Origin: Niastella koreensis GR20-10
GTDB taxonomy: Bacteria > Bacteroidota > Bacteroidia > Chitinophagales > Chitinophagaceae
DNA: 64,000 nucleotides
Direction of reading: 5' to 3'
Assembly: GCF_000246855.1 (NCBI RefSeq)
Contig: NC_016609.1
Coordinates: 8,969,685 to 9,033,684 of the forward strand
The notes beneath the pieces were generated by a model, which did no database searches, was not told the DNA's origin, and was given only the letters and a program-made list of their open reading frames with translations. Shown here one piece after another: positions 1-9,906 of the stretch. Position 1 is the stretch's first letter. Each line of letters begins with the position of its first letter. Made by a program: the position numbers and the translations under genes.

Positions 1-2
1 TA

Positions 3-239
3 AGATATTTCACAATGGGTGCTTCACTATGTGATCTGGATTCTGCAGGAAGAATGTTAGTACCACCCAATTTAAAAGCCCACGCGGGGCTCGAAAAAGA
101 TATAGTACTGGTTTCTGTTATCAATAAAATTGAAATCTGGGATAAAGTTAAGTACCAACAGTTCTTTGAGTCTTTTACACCGGAAAAGTACAGCGATCTG
201 GCAGAGCGGGTAATGGGTGGTCAAAATACACAAATGTAA
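3..239 (+). CDS. mraZ: MraZ, transcriptional regulator of the dcw cluster (3' part only)
   Basis: Only the C-terminal part is in the window; the reading frame is open to the left edge (R-Y-F-T before the first Met at base 15). The motif LDSAGRMLVP matches the second AbrB-like repeat of MraZ (family pattern DxxGRxxxP). MraZ is a ring-forming DNA-binding protein that controls the division/cell-wall cluster, usually as its first gene. It ends 3 bp before the rsmH start, the usual mraZ-rsmH order. The fragment is about 78 residues of a protein normally near 150. Certain by motif and context; regulation by its own operator cannot be seen because the promoter is outside the window. Confidence 0.93.
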   Translation, partial: RYFTMGASLCDLDSAGRMLVPPNLKAHAGLEKDIVLVSVINKIEIWDKVKYQQFFESFTPEKYSDLAERVMGGQNTQM

Positions 240-242
240 TTT

Positions 243-1166
243 ATGAGTGAGCCTGTTTACCATGTACCGGTTTTATTGCAAGAGGTGATCGACGGTTTAC
301 ACATCCGCCCCGATGGGGTGTATGTTGATTGTACCTTTGGTGGCGGCGGACATTCCCTGGAAATTCTCAAACACCTCAATGCCGATGGGCGGATGGTTGT
401 TTTTGACCAGGATGCAGATGCCCGGAAAAATGTGCCAGCTGATGATCGTATCATTTTCGTTCCGCACAATTTCAGGCATTTGCAGCGGTTTTGCCGGCTG
501 CATAAAATAACCCAGGTAGATGGCATTCTGGCCGACCTTGGGGTTAGCAGTCACCAGTTCGATACCGCCGACCGCGGGTTCAGCACCCGTTTTGAAGGCG
601 ACCTGGATATGCGGATGGACCAACGCCAGGAACGCACCGCTTTTGAAGTGGTGAATACCTACACCGAACAGCAGTTGCACAAATTGTTTGAACAGTATGG
701 CGAGGTTACCAATTCAAAAACACTGGCCAAAACCATTGTTCAGGTTCGAAAAACCGTTTCGCTTAAAACCATCTCTAACTTTAAACAGGCGCTTCATTCC
801 GTGGTGAAAGGAAATCCTAACAAGTACTTTGCCCAGGTATTTCAGGCTTTGCGTATTGAAGTAAATGATGAACTAGGCGCATTGAAAGACATGCTGCAAC
901 AGGTTCCCCCCCTGTTAAAACCCGCCGGACGTGTAGCAATTATAACGTTTCACTCACTGGAAGACCGGATCGTAAAGAACTTCTTTCGCAAAGGGAATTT
1001 TGAAGATGAAGAGGTGGAAACCGATGCATTTGGCCGGGCAACAACCACACCACCACTCAAAGCAGTAACAAAAAAGCCAATCGTTCCTACAGATGCGGAG
1101 ATGAAGAGAAATCCCAGAGCACGTAGTGCCAGGTTGAGGGTAGCGGAGAAGATAGAGGAACAATAG
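243..1166 (+). CDS. rsmH: 16S rRNA (cytosine1402-N4)-methyltransferase RsmH
   Basis: 307 residues, the usual family length. The protein uses S-adenosylmethionine to methylate N4 of C1402 in 16S rRNA. Visible motifs: the SAM-binding loop DCTFGGGGHS near residue 30, DGILADLGVSSHQFD near residue 95, and the C-terminal NPRARSARLRVAEK typical of RsmH/MraW. It starts with ATG 3 bp after mraZ, so the two are translationally close. The stop codon (1164-1166) lies inside the first unit of a heptamer repeat array that fills the gap to ftsL. Function firm from motifs and position. Confidence 0.97.
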   Translation: MSEPVYHVPVLLQEVIDGLHIRPDGVYVDCTFGGGGHSLEILKHLNADGRMVVFDQDADARKNVPADDRIIFVPHNFRHLQRFCRLHKITQVDGILADLGVSSHQFDTADRGFSTRFEGDLDMRMDQRQERTAFEVVNTYTEQQLHKLFEQYGEVTNSKTLAKTIVQVRKTVSLKTISNFKQALHSVVKGNPNKYFAQVFQALRIEVNDELGALKDMLQQVPPLLKPAGRVAIITFHSLEDRIVKNFFRKGNFEDEEVETDAFGRATTTPPLKAVTKKPIVPTDAEMKRNPRARSARLRVAEKIEEQ

Positions 1167-1279
1167 GCAATAGACAATAGGCAAAAGAAAAATAGATTTT
1201 GAGCGAAGCAGAAGAGAAGTCGTGAAACTGGGATGTAGGGTACACTTGCCAATTGCAAATTGTCGATTGACAATTGATT
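1162..1279. repeat. Convergent heptamer array, word CAATNNN, after rsmH
   Basis: Left arm 1162-1182: three 7-bp units AATAGGC, AATAGAC, AATAGGC in exact register; the rsmH stop TAG is in the first. Right arm about 1250-1278: the tetramer ATTG recurs at 1252, 1259, 1266 and 1273, again exactly every 7 bp. ATTG is the complement of CAAT in the left arm, so the arms can pair. The spacer and following bases up to ftsL (1280-1405) show no gene. Confidence 0.6.
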
Positions 1280-1405
1280 TAAGAGTGTTCTCATAATAAA
1301 GGGTATTAGAAATTGCAATTATTCTAATTTAATTACGCCTCGTGAATTAAGCTTTCATTAGCGGTTAGACGGATAGCACCTGTCTGACCGCTATTTGATT
1401 AAAAA

Positions 1406-1747
1406 ATGAGTGAAGAAAAAGAAATATCGCGCAGAAGAAGACAACGGAAGCGGTTGTTCGGGTACAGGTGGATAGTGAAGAATCTGCCTTTCTTCCTTTT
1501 CCTGGCAATGCTGGCCATTGTGTACATCGCGAACGGGCATTATGCCGATAACACGGTACGCAACATCAACAAAGTGAACCGCGAGCTGAAGGAACTGCAA
1601 TACGAATACAATTATCTGAAAGGCCAGGTAATGTTTCGCAGCAAGCAAAGTGAAATGGCGAGGTCAGTTGAACCATTGGGGCTAAAAGAGTTGACCGTTC
1701 CGCCGGCGATGTTAGTGGATTCAACGGGAAATGAAGAGAGAAATTAG
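1406..1747 (+). CDS. ftsL: FtsL-like divisome protein
   Basis: 113 residues. A basic cytoplasmic N-terminus (RRRRQRKR, residues 10-17) is followed by one transmembrane segment (about residues 27-45, FFLFLAMLAIVYIA), then a short coiled coil (about 55-85, KVNRELKELQYEYNYLKGQ). This bitopic layout, the length and the place between rsmH and ftsI identify the FtsL slot of the divisome, whose partners are FtsB-like proteins and FtsQ. Sequence alone is too variable to prove FtsL, so the call rests mostly on topology and synteny. The stop TAG (1745-1747) is the end of a heptamer that starts a repeat array. Confidence 0.8.
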   Translation: MSEEKEISRRRRQRKRLFGYRWIVKNLPFFLFLAMLAIVYIANGHYADNTVRNINKVNRELKELQYEYNYLKGQVMFRSKQSEMARSVEPLGLKELTVPPAMLVDSTGNEERN

Positions 1748-1848
1748 GAATGAAGAATTAAAAATGAAAAATCAGAAAGTAAAAGGATAGTAGTGGGAAT
1801 GGAATATAGTGAGGCAATTGCCGATTGCGGATTGCCGATTGCCGATTG
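1741..1848. repeat. Heptamer arrays between ftsL and ftsI
   Basis: Left arm 1741-1775: AAATTAG (contains the ftsL stop), GAATGAA, GAATTAA, AAATGAA, AAATCAG, each 7 bp, in register. Right arm 1821-1848: CCGATTG, CGGATTG, CCGATTG, CCGATTG, four exact heptamers ending 3 bp before the ftsI ATG (1852). The right arm therefore forms the ftsI translation leader and no Shine-Dalgarno sequence is visible there. Confidence 0.6.
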
Positions 1849-1851
1849 AAC

Positions 1852-3975
1852 ATGGAAGTTAAAAAGGACATATTATGGCGGGTGTACGTAGCCTTTCTGG
1901 GCATCGTGGTTTTCAGTTTGTTAATACTGGGCCGCGCCGTGTACATTCAGCAGGTGCAGGGGCCTTACTGGCGTGAACAGGCAAAAGAGCAACAACAGAA
2001 ATTTGTAGAGATAGATGCACAACGCGGCACCATTTACAGCGAAGACGGCCGCATGCTCAGCACCTCTACGCCGTATTTCGATATCTATATTGATTTTGCA
2101 GCAGAAGGATTGCGCGATAAAGGTGGAAAGCGGTTTGAGGATAACCTGGATTCATTATCCATAGGACTGGCAGCCATGTTTCCTGAAAAAAATATAGCAT
2201 CGTGGCGTAAAGAGTTGAAAACCGGTTACCGGAAAAAGAACCGGTACTATTTGTTAAAAAAGAACCTGACATTCCAGGAATATAAACAGTTACGTAGTTT
2301 GCCATTGGTGCGTGAAGGAAAAAACAAAAGCGGTTTTATTGCTGATGTAAAAGACAAAAGAATGAACCCCTTTGGCCTGCTGGCAAACAGAACCATCGGG
2401 TTATCACGCGAATACATGGATAGTGGCGGTGTAATGCGTAGTATGAATGTGGGTTTGGAAAAAACATACGATGAACAACTACGCGGTGAAAGTGGAAAAC
2501 GTTTGATGAGAAAAATTGCCGCCGGCGTGTTTGCCCCGGTAGATGGCTCGGAAATTGAACCACAGAACGGAAGAGATATTATTACCACCCTGGATGTAAA
2601 CATCCAGGACATTACGGAGAATGCTTTGAAAAACGTGCTGGAAGCAAATCAATGTGAATATGGCACTTGTGTGGTAATGGAAGTAGCAACCGGAAAAATA
2701 AAGGCCATTGCTAACCTGAGCCGCAGGGAGGATGGCAGTTACTGGGAAAACTTTAATTACGCCATTCAGGCATCGGAGCCAGGTTCAACATTTAAACTGG
2801 CAACCATGTTGTCGCTGCTCGAAGACCAATTGGTAACTTTGCAGCAACACATCGATCTCGAAGGCGGAAGCTGGAATGTAAACGGAAGAACGGTATACGA
2901 TACAGAAGATCATGGAACAGACGCCACCGTAAAACATGCATTTGAACTAAGCTCGAATGTAGGTATGGCAAAACTGGCAATGACCTACTACGGAAAAAAT
3001 CCGACCCGGTTTGTAAATCACATTAAGAAACTGCGATTCGATCAGCAAACAGGTATTGACCTGATGGGCGAATCAAGACCAGTAGTAAAAACGCCCAAAT
3101 CAAAAACATGGAGTTCCACGTCGTTACCATGGATGAGTTTTGGGTACGAAGTACTGGTGAGCCCATTGCAAACATTGATGTTATACAATGCAGTGGCGAA
3201 CAATGGCAAAATGATGAAGCCTTACCTGGTAAATGCAGTAATGGAAAATGGGGCGAAGGTGAAGGAGAATCAGCCGGAGGTGTTGGAGGAAGCAATTTGC
3301 AGCGACAAAACATTGAAGCTCTTAAAAGAATGCCTGGAAGGTGTTTGTACCGATGGCACTGCCGCTGAATTACTAAGAGGCGCGCCGTATAAAGCAGCCG
3401 GTAAAACCGGAACCGCTTTAATGGCCAATGGTCCCAACGGGTACGCGGATAAAATTTATCAGTCGTCATTCGCTGGTTATTTTCCGGCCAACCATCCGCA
3501 ATACAGTTGTATTGTAGTGATCCGGAACAAACCACATGCACCGGTTTATTATGGCGCCAAAATAGCCGGACCGGTATTTAAAGAGATCGCTGATAAATTG
3601 TATGCGCAACATGCCGATCAGGGCATCAGACAACTGGCTATTAAAAAAGACAGCAGCAATTATCAATACGCCGGCGCTACTGAAGATATTAAAGAGGTGA
3701 TGGAAACGCTGAAGATGAAGTACCGTGATTCGGCAAAAGCAGATGAATGGTCGAAGCTGGCAATGGTGAATGAACAACCGGTGTTAAGCAAAAGAACGGT
3801 AGCGAATAATATTATGCCCGACATGCGGGGGATGGGTTTAAAAGACGCCTTGTTTTTGCTGGAGAACAGAAAATTGAAAGTAGCGTTTCATGGCCGCGGA
3901 AAAGTAACAAGCCAGAGCATTGAACCGGGCACCTATGTAAACGCACATCAAACAATAAACCTGGAATTGAATTAA
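1852..3975 (+). CDS. ftsI: FtsI-type class B penicillin-binding protein (septal transpeptidase) with PASTA domain
   Basis: 707 residues from ATG 1852; an in-frame TTG at 1825 lies inside repeat DNA and is less likely. One membrane anchor near residues 5-28, then a PBP dimerisation domain and the transpeptidase domain. Catalytic motifs: S312-T-F-K315 (in EPGSTFK), S367-S-N369, and K518-T-G (GKTGTA). A C-terminal PASTA domain (about residues 648-707, from MPDMRGMGLKDA) is present. It crosslinks septal peptidoglycan with FtsW as glycosyltransferase partner. The length is greater than E. coli FtsI (about 590) because of the PASTA domain. Lies between ftsL and murE. Confidence 0.95.
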   Translation: MEVKKDILWRVYVAFLGIVVFSLLILGRAVYIQQVQGPYWREQAKEQQQKFVEIDAQRGTIYSEDGRMLSTSTPYFDIYIDFAAEGLRDKGGKRFEDNLDSLSIGLAAMFPEKNIASWRKELKTGYRKKNRYYLLKKNLTFQEYKQLRSLPLVREGKNKSGFIADVKDKRMNPFGLLANRTIGLSREYMDSGGVMRSMNVGLEKTYDEQLRGESGKRLMRKIAAGVFAPVDGSEIEPQNGRDIITTLDVNIQDITENALKNVLEANQCEYGTCVVMEVATGKIKAIANLSRREDGSYWENFNYAIQASEPGSTFKLATMLSLLEDQLVTLQQHIDLEGGSWNVNGRTVYDTEDHGTDATVKHAFELSSNVGMAKLAMTYYGKNPTRFVNHIKKLRFDQQTGIDLMGESRPVVKTPKSKTWSSTSLPWMSFGYEVLVSPLQTLMLYNAVANNGKMMKPYLVNAVMENGAKVKENQPEVLEEAICSDKTLKLLKECLEGVCTDGTAAELLRGAPYKAAGKTGTALMANGPNGYADKIYQSSFAGYFPANHPQYSCIVVIRNKPHAPVYYGAKIAGPVFKEIADKLYAQHADQGIRQLAIKKDSSNYQYAGATEDIKEVMETLKMKYRDSAKADEWSKLAMVNEQPVLSKRTVANNIMPDMRGMGLKDALFLLENRKLKVAFHGRGKVTSQSIEPGTYVNAHQTINLELN

Positions 3976-3988
3976 TAAAACAGATAAC

Positions 3989-5452
3989 GTGACACTGCAG
4001 GATATATTATATAAAGTAAGCATTCGCTCGGTACAGGGTAACACCGGTATACCCGTGCGTGACCTGCAGCTGGATTCACGGAAGGTAAGCGAAGGATCGA
4101 TTTTCATTGCAGTGAAAGGTACTGCCAATGATGGTCATCAATACATTGACCAGGTGATTATGCAGGGTGCAGCAGGTATTATCTGCGAAACCATGCCGGC
4201 TGAATTGAAAGAAGGAATAACCTATGTGCAGGTAGAGAACAGTGCAGCCGCAGCCGGTTATATGGCGCATAACTTTTACGGGCAGCCATCCGAAAAGATC
4301 CAGCTCGTAGGCGTTACCGGCACCAACGGTAAAACCACCATTGCAACCTTATTATTCAAGCTCTTTACATCATTGGGATATAAGTGTGGTTTGTTAAGCA
4401 CGGTTCAAAACCATATTGGTAATGAAGTGGTGCCAGCTACCCATACCACGCCGGATGCGATTTCGCTGAATGCCTTGCTGCAACAAATGGTGAACAGCGG
4501 CTGCTCACATGTATTCATGGAAACCAGCTCGCACGCCATTCATCAGCATCGCATCACCGGGTTAAAGTATGCAGGCGGTTTGTTCAGCAATATCACCCAC
4601 GATCACCTGGATTATCACAAAACATTTGATGAATACATCCGGGTAAAGAAATCGTTCTTCGACTCGCTGCCTTCTGACGCATTTGCGATTTCAAATGCCG
4701 ATGATAAACGTGGTCAGGTGATGCTGCAAAACACCCATGCGCACAAATACCTGTACAGCCTGCGCACGATGGCCGAGTTCAAAGGAAAGATCCTGGAAAA
4801 CAGGCTTACCGGTTTGGTTATGACCATCAATGACCAGGAAGTACACTTCCGCCTCATTGGTGAGTTCAATGCCTACAACCTGCTGGCCGTGTACGGCGCC
4901 GCTATCTGTTTGGGTGAAGATAAACAGGAAGTATTGCGGTGTTTGAGTGAGATCACCGGTGCAGAAGGCCGCTTTGATTATATTATTTCGCCCAACCAGC
5001 ATATAATCGGGATTGTAGATTATGCGCACACCCCCGATGCATTGCTGAATGTGTTGCTGACTATAAAAAAATTACGCGAAGGGCACGAGCAGATCATCAC
5101 GGTGGTAGGTTGTGGCGGTGACCGCGACAAAACCAAACGCCCGGTGATGGCAGAAGTGACCTGCGAGCACAGTGATAAAGTAGTGTTCACCAGCGATAAC
5201 CCACGCAGCGAAGATCCGATGCAGATTTTAACTGACATGGAGACCGGGTTGAACACCGCCGCAAAAAGAAAATATGTATCAGTGGTTGATCGCAAGGAAG
5301 CCATTAAACTGGCAGTGAGCATGGCAAAACCGGGAGACATTGTATTGATAGCAGGCAAGGGCCACGAAAAATATCAGGAGATCAAAGGAGTTAAACATCC
5401 TTTCGACGATAAGCAGGTGATGCGGGAAATGTTTGAGCTGTATGAAAAATAG
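3989..5452 (+). CDS. murE: UDP-MurNAc-tripeptide synthetase MurE (meso-diaminopimelate adding)
   Basis: 487 residues, GTG start 13 bp after ftsI. It ligates the third amino acid to UDP-MurNAc-L-Ala-D-Glu in the cytoplasm. Visible: ATP-binding GVTGTNGKTT (about residues 108-117), the Mur ligase signature region with SSHAIHQHR, and the substrate-selecting motif DNPR in SDNPRSEDP. In characterised MurE enzymes DNPR marks meso-diaminopimelate specificity, whereas lysine enzymes have different residues there. So this organism should have diaminopimelate-type peptidoglycan. MurF, often next to MurE, is not in the cluster. Confidence 0.97.
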   Translation: MTLQDILYKVSIRSVQGNTGIPVRDLQLDSRKVSEGSIFIAVKGTANDGHQYIDQVIMQGAAGIICETMPAELKEGITYVQVENSAAAAGYMAHNFYGQPSEKIQLVGVTGTNGKTTIATLLFKLFTSLGYKCGLLSTVQNHIGNEVVPATHTTPDAISLNALLQQMVNSGCSHVFMETSSHAIHQHRITGLKYAGGLFSNITHDHLDYHKTFDEYIRVKKSFFDSLPSDAFAISNADDKRGQVMLQNTHAHKYLYSLRTMAEFKGKILENRLTGLVMTINDQEVHFRLIGEFNAYNLLAVYGAAICLGEDKQEVLRCLSEITGAEGRFDYIISPNQHIIGIVDYAHTPDALLNVLLTIKKLREGHEQIITVVGCGGDRDKTKRPVMAEVTCEHSDKVVFTSDNPRSEDPMQILTDMETGLNTAAKRKYVSVVDRKEAIKLAVSMAKPGDIVLIAGKGHEKYQEIKGVKHPFDDKQVMREMFELYEK

Positions 5453-5485
5453 CGATGACGAGAGCGTACACCTAAAAATACCAAT

Positions 5486-6772
5486 ATGCTGTACCATTTA
5501 ATTGATTGGCTGAAGGCTTTGGGGGTTAAGATTCCGGGGAATGCACTGTTTCAGTTCATTACATCCCGGGTATTACTGGCGGTTATTTTGTCGCTGGTGA
5601 TATCAGCCGTGTTTGGAAAAAAGTTCATCAATTACCTGCGTAAAAAACAGGTAGGGGAAACAGTGCGCGATCTGGGCCTGGCGGGCGAGCAACAGAAAAA
5701 AGGAACGCCAACAATGGGTGGTTTCATTATCATCACCGCCATTCTGGTTCCCACGCTGCTCCTGGCCGATCTGAATAAGGCATATATCCGGCTCATGCTG
5801 TTTGCCACCGTATGGCTGGGCCTGATAGGATTTATAGATGATTACCTGAAACTGCGCGCCAAAAAGCTGGCCCAGCAACAAGGTATTGCATATAAGAAAG
5901 GTGATAAAGACGGGTTGGCCGGTTGGTTTAAAATTGGCGGTCAGGTAGTGCTGGGTTTTGTGGTAGCCATGACGCTGTTGTTCAATAACAATACCAAAGC
6001 ATGGCGCGAGTTTACCGGTGATAATTTACCCTCCGATACCAGTACGGTAAAGATCCACCGGGTGCCCATCGATAACCGGGAGCGGGTATTTGTGGAAGCA
6101 AATGAACCCATTACCACCATCCCGTTTGTAAAATCGCACGAGTTCAACTATTCAAAGCTGTTACCAGCCGGGTTACGCGCTTTTACGTGGATCCTGTATG
6201 CGATCATTGTAATTGTGATTGTAACTGCCGTATCAAACGGCGCCAATATAACCGATGGAATTGATGGGTTGGCAACGGGAACGAGTGCCATCATTGGGGC
6301 GTGTTTGGGCATATTTGCGTATGCCAGTGGCAACATCAGGTTTGCAGAATACCTGAACATCATGTATATCCCCAACCTGGGTGAGCTGAGTATTTTCATT
6401 GGTGCGTTAATTGGGGCTTGCGTAGGGTTTTTGTGGTACAATGCCTATCCCGCGCAGGTGTTTATGGGTGATACGGGAAGTTTGACCCTGGGCGGTATCA
6501 TTGCAGCGCTGGCGATCATTGTGCGGAAAGAATTACTGATCCCGATCTTCTGTGGCGTATTCCTGGTAGAGAATCTGAGTGTGATCTTACAGGTATCGTA
6601 TTTCAAATACACAAAACGGAAATATGGTGAGGGCAAACGAATCTTCCTGATGAGCCCGCTGCACCACCACTACCAGAAACTGGGGTATCATGAGTCGAAG
6701 ATCGTAACAAGGTTCTGGATTGTAACTATTCTGTGCATCGTGTTTGCGATAGTGACTTTAAAAGTAAGATAA
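5486..6772 (+). CDS. mraY: Phospho-MurNAc-pentapeptide transferase MraY (enlarged form)
   Basis: 428 residues, about 65 more than E. coli MraY. Polytopic membrane enzyme that makes lipid I from UDP-MurNAc-pentapeptide and undecaprenyl phosphate. Motifs: PTMGGFIII, the Asp pair in [27 protein letters not shown], and the histidine motif [11 protein letters not shown] near the C-terminus. The extra length is a mostly polar insertion at about residues 168-222 (from [13 protein letters not shown] to HEFNYSKLL) between two membrane segments. A long MraY of this kind is, to my knowledge, usual in Bacteroidota. It follows murE by 33 bp. Confidence 0.96.
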   Translation: MLYHLIDWLKALGVKIPGNALFQFITSRVLLAVILSLVISAVFGKKFINYLRKKQVGETVRDLGLAGEQQKKGTPTMGGFIIITAILVPTLLLADLNKAYIRLMLFATVWLGLIGFIDDYLKLRAKKLAQQQGIAYKKGDKDGLAGWFKIGGQVVLGFVVAMTLLFNNNTKAWREFTGDNLPSDTSTVKIHRVPIDNRERVFVEANEPITTIPFVKSHEFNYSKLLPAGLRAFTWILYAIIVIVIVTAVSNGANITDGIDGLATGTSAIIGACLGIFAYASGNIRFAEYLNIMYIPNLGELSIFIGALIGACVGFLWYNAYPAQVFMGDTGSLTLGGIIAALAIIVRKELLIPIFCGVFLVENLSVILQVSYFKYTKRKYGEGKRIFLMSPLHHHYQKLGYHESKIVTRFWIVTILCIVFAIVTLKVR

Positions 6773-6962
6773 TAAAAAGCGTGATCGGTTAGCCGGTACC
6801 TTAAAAAACATAGTAAGTGCATTACTGAAAAACCACCACTCTGAATTTCCACTTAAGGAAAACCAGTCATAGTAGTAGGTAGGAGTGTGGTAGAGCAGTA
6901 AAGATTCAAACTATCGAAGAACCCCCTTTAATCCGGTTTATCCCTGATTAATAATAAAGTTG

Positions 6963-6979
6963 TCCCGATAACCTCGGGA
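6963..6979. promoter_or_regulatory. Small hairpin in front of murD
   Basis: Perfect 6-bp arms TCCCGA (6963-6968) and TCGGGA (6974-6979) with a 5-base loop. It lies just before the ATG at 6984 and 22 bp before the preferred murD start at 7002. It could affect ribosome access, or be a dispersed palindrome. The rest of the mraY-murD gap (6773-6962) shows nothing recognisable. Confidence 0.35.
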
Positions 6980-7001
6980 TGTAATGGAGTTAGTAATTAC
7001 A

Positions 7002-8342
7002 ATGAGTAAGCGTTTGGTAATACTTGGGGCCGGCGAAAGCGGCGTAGGCACTGCCATCCTTGGCAGGAAGCAGGGGTATGATGTATTTGTATCGGACGGT
7101 GGGCCAGTTAAAGAGAAGTACCAGGAAGAGCTGAATAAGTATGGAATAGCGTGGGAAGCAAATCAACATACCGAAGAAAAGATTTTGAATGCAGATGAAG
7201 TGATGAAGAGTCCGGGCATTCCTGAAAAGAACGAGTTGGTAAAGAAGATCAGGAAAAAAGGAATACCGGTTATCAGTGAAATTGAATTTGCATATCGCTA
7301 CAAAGGCAACAGTAAGATCATTGGCATTACCGGTAGTAACGGAAAAACAACTACGACGTCGCTCATGTACCACATTTGCAAAACAGCAGGGTTGGACTGT
7401 GCGCTCGTAGGAAACATCGGGTATTCATTTGCGAAACAGGTAGCGGAAGATCCAAAGCCATTGTATGTGGCCGAGATCAGCAGCTTTCAGTTAGATGATA
7501 TCCAAACGTTCAGACCGGATGTAGCAATACTCACCAATATCTCAGAAGACCATTTGGATCGCTATGATTACCGGTTCGAGAATTATATACACAGTAAGTT
7601 CAGGATTGCGGAGAACCAAACAGCGCAGGACTATTTCATTTACTGTGCCGATGACCAGGTGACCATGCAATACTTAGAGAAATATTCCATCAAATCTAAC
7701 CCATTACCATTCAGTATGAGTAAAGAATTACCCCAGGGCGGCTTTATCAGGAACGGACAGATGACTGTAACAGTTGACGATGAGAAGATGCAAATGAATG
7801 TGAGCGATTTTACATTAAAGGGCAAACACAACCAGAATAATACAATGGCAGCAGCATTAGGTGGTGCAACGATGGGGATCCGCAAGGAGAAGATCCGCGT
7901 AGCCGTTCAAACATTTGAGTCGCTGGCACACAGAATGGAGCCGGTGTCTACAGTGCGTGGTGTTGAATTTATCAACGACAGCAAAGCCACCAATGTGAAC
8001 AGCACCTGGTTTGCGCTGGAAAGCATGGAGCGCCCTACTATTTTGATTTTGGGTGGAGTAGATAAAGGAAATGATTATTCAGTTCTGTTAGAACTCGTTC
8101 GCGAAAAAGTAAAAGCGATCGTTTGTCTGGGAACTGATAATCGCAAAATACACGAAGCATTTAAAAACGATGTACAGCTGATAGTGAATACCGGCAGTGC
8201 AGACGAAGCAGTAAAAGCGGCATTTCATTTTGCCAGTCCCGGCGATACCGTGTTGTTAAGTCCGGCCTGCGCCAGCTTCGACCTGTTCAAGAACTATGAA
8301 GATCGTGGCGATCAGTTCAAACAGGCCGTTCGCGAATTATGA
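7002..8342 (+). CDS. murD: UDP-MurNAc-L-alanine:D-glutamate ligase MurD
   Basis: 446 residues from ATG 7002 (MSKRLVILGAGESG), preferred over ATG 6984 because the family starts directly at the Rossmann strand and because GGAG at 6985-6988 is placed upstream of 7002. It adds D-glutamate to UDP-MurNAc-L-Ala. Motifs: GAGESGVG (N-terminal nucleotide fold), ATP loop ITGSNGKTTTT, EISSFQLD, and HRMEPV plus NDSKATN in the later domains. Length is normal. It is the first gene after the longest gap in the first half of the cluster (about 230 bp), so a promoter may lie there. Confidence 0.97.
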   Translation: MSKRLVILGAGESGVGTAILGRKQGYDVFVSDGGPVKEKYQEELNKYGIAWEANQHTEEKILNADEVMKSPGIPEKNELVKKIRKKGIPVISEIEFAYRYKGNSKIIGITGSNGKTTTTSLMYHICKTAGLDCALVGNIGYSFAKQVAEDPKPLYVAEISSFQLDDIQTFRPDVAILTNISEDHLDRYDYRFENYIHSKFRIAENQTAQDYFIYCADDQVTMQYLEKYSIKSNPLPFSMSKELPQGGFIRNGQMTVTVDDEKMQMNVSDFTLKGKHNQNNTMAAALGGATMGIRKEKIRVAVQTFESLAHRMEPVSTVRGVEFINDSKATNVNSTWFALESMERPTILILGGVDKGNDYSVLLELVREKVKAIVCLGTDNRKIHEAFKNDVQLIVNTGSADEAVKAAFHFASPGDTVLLSPACASFDLFKNYEDRGDQFKQAVREL

Positions 8343-8410
8343 ATTGCAAGTAACGAAGGAGAGGGGTGAGAAGTAAGTACACTGGAAAAGACATTTCTGT
8401 TATATAGATA

Positions 8411-9898
8411 ATGACGGGAGCAAATGACATATCGTTGAAAGGAGCCAATCTGCCTAACGGCAGCCGGGCTACCGGCGGCTTGCTGAGTAAAACCAAGGGT
8501 GATAAAGTTATCTGGGCAATAGTAGTTGTGCTGGCCCTGGTATCTATGCTGGCCGTATACAGTTCTACCGGCTTACTGGCATATAAGTATAACCGCGGCA
8601 CGGAAGTATACCTGTTTAAACAGGTAATGTTTACCGCCGTTGGCCTGGGCATCATATATTTTTCGCACCGGGTAAATTATACGTTGTGGAGCAGGGTAGC
8701 GCGCATCTTATTCATGGTGTCTATACCATTATTAATATACACCTTATTTTTTGGATTGAAATTGAATGAAGGTAGCCGCTGGATCCGGTTACCTATCATC
8801 AATTTAACGTTTCAAACTTCCGATCTGGCCAAGCTGTCGCTGTTCATGTTCCTGAGCCGGCTGCTGAGCAAGAAACAGGATGTGATCAAGGATTTCAAAA
8901 AGGGATACATTCCGGTGATAATACCGGTAGGCATTGTTTGTGTGCTGATTGCCCCCGCTAACCTGTCCACTGCATTGCTCACGGGTGCTACCAGCATGTT
9001 GCTGTTATTTATAGGTCGCGTAAGCACCAAACACCTGTTGATGACCGTAGGTGTAGCTTTAATACCGGTAGCCTTACTGGTATTACTGGCCGTTGGGTTC
9101 TATGATAAAAAAGAAGAGAAATGTGCAGAGCTGCCTTTCTTCTTACATATTGCCCGCGTGCCCACCTGGATAAGCCGGGTGCAGAATTTTATATATGACA
9201 GCAAGCAGGTTGACAAAGATGAAAATTACCAGATAAACCAGTCGAAGATCGCTATTGCAAAAGGCGGACTGCTGGGACTGGGACCCGGTAACAGCCAGAC
9301 GCGGAACTTTTTACCGCATCCGTATTCGGATTTCATTTTTGCCATTATCATTGAAGAGTATGGACTGGCGGGAGGCGGTTTTCTGATCTTTATCTACCTG
9401 TTATTCCTGTTAAGGAGTATCAAAATATTTAAAAAATGCCCTTATGCTTTTGGGGCATTTCTGGCGTTGGGGTTAAGCTTCACGCTGGTAATACAGGCAC
9501 TGATAAATATGGCGGTTACGGTGAACCTGTTCCCCGTAACCGGGGTAACCTTACCACTGGTAAGTATGGGCGGAAGCTCCTTCCTGTTCACCTGTTTGGC
9601 CATCGGGATTATTTTAAGTGTGGCCCGCAATGTGGAGGCACTGGAAGCCCCCTCTAACTCTCCGCTGGCTAGCGGAGGAGGAAAAAAGACACCCTCCGCC
9701 AAAAAGCAAAAGGTTGATGTTGCAGAAGAGGCAGAAGTGGAAGAAGAAGTGCCAGAAGCAATCAAGAAGCCAAAAGGAACAAAGAAGAAGGAGAAAGTAG
9801 AAACTACTGAAGAGAAGGCAGCGAAGTTGGCAGCATTGAAACCACTAACGGATGTTGCCATGAGTGATTGGACGAAAGAAAGTGAGCCTAAAAAATAA
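8411..9898 (+). CDS. ftsW: Lipid II polymerase FtsW (SEDS family) with charged C-terminal tail
   Basis: 495 residues, ATG start. About ten membrane segments from residue 35 to about 410. SEDS features include SRWIRLPIINLTFQTSDLAKLS, split here as SRWIRLP and FQTSDLAKLS, then GNSQTRNFLPHPYSDFIFA and the late motif PLVSMGGSSFLF. It polymerises glycan strands at the septum together with FtsI. FtsW rather than RodA is chosen from its place between murD and murG. A tail of about 80 residues rich in Lys, Glu and Ala follows the last membrane segment (EEAEVEEEVPEA, KKPKGTKKKEK) and is probably disordered in the cytoplasm. Confidence 0.95.
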   Translation: MTGANDISLKGANLPNGSRATGGLLSKTKGDKVIWAIVVVLALVSMLAVYSSTGLLAYKYNRGTEVYLFKQVMFTAVGLGIIYFSHRVNYTLWSRVARILFMVSIPLLIYTLFFGLKLNEGSRWIRLPIINLTFQTSDLAKLSLFMFLSRLLSKKQDVIKDFKKGYIPVIIPVGIVCVLIAPANLSTALLTGATSMLLLFIGRVSTKHLLMTVGVALIPVALLVLLAVGFYDKKEEKCAELPFFLHIARVPTWISRVQNFIYDSKQVDKDENYQINQSKIAIAKGGLLGLGPGNSQTRNFLPHPYSDFIFAIIIEEYGLAGGGFLIFIYLLFLLRSIKIFKKCPYAFGAFLALGLSFTLVIQALINMAVTVNLFPVTGVTLPLVSMGGSSFLFTCLAIGIILSVARNVEALEAPSNSPLASGGGKKTPSAKKQKVDVAEEAEVEEEVPEAIKKPKGTKKKEKVETTEEKAAKLAALKPLTDVAMSDWTKESEPKK

Positions 9899-9906
9899 AA
9901 TGTGCA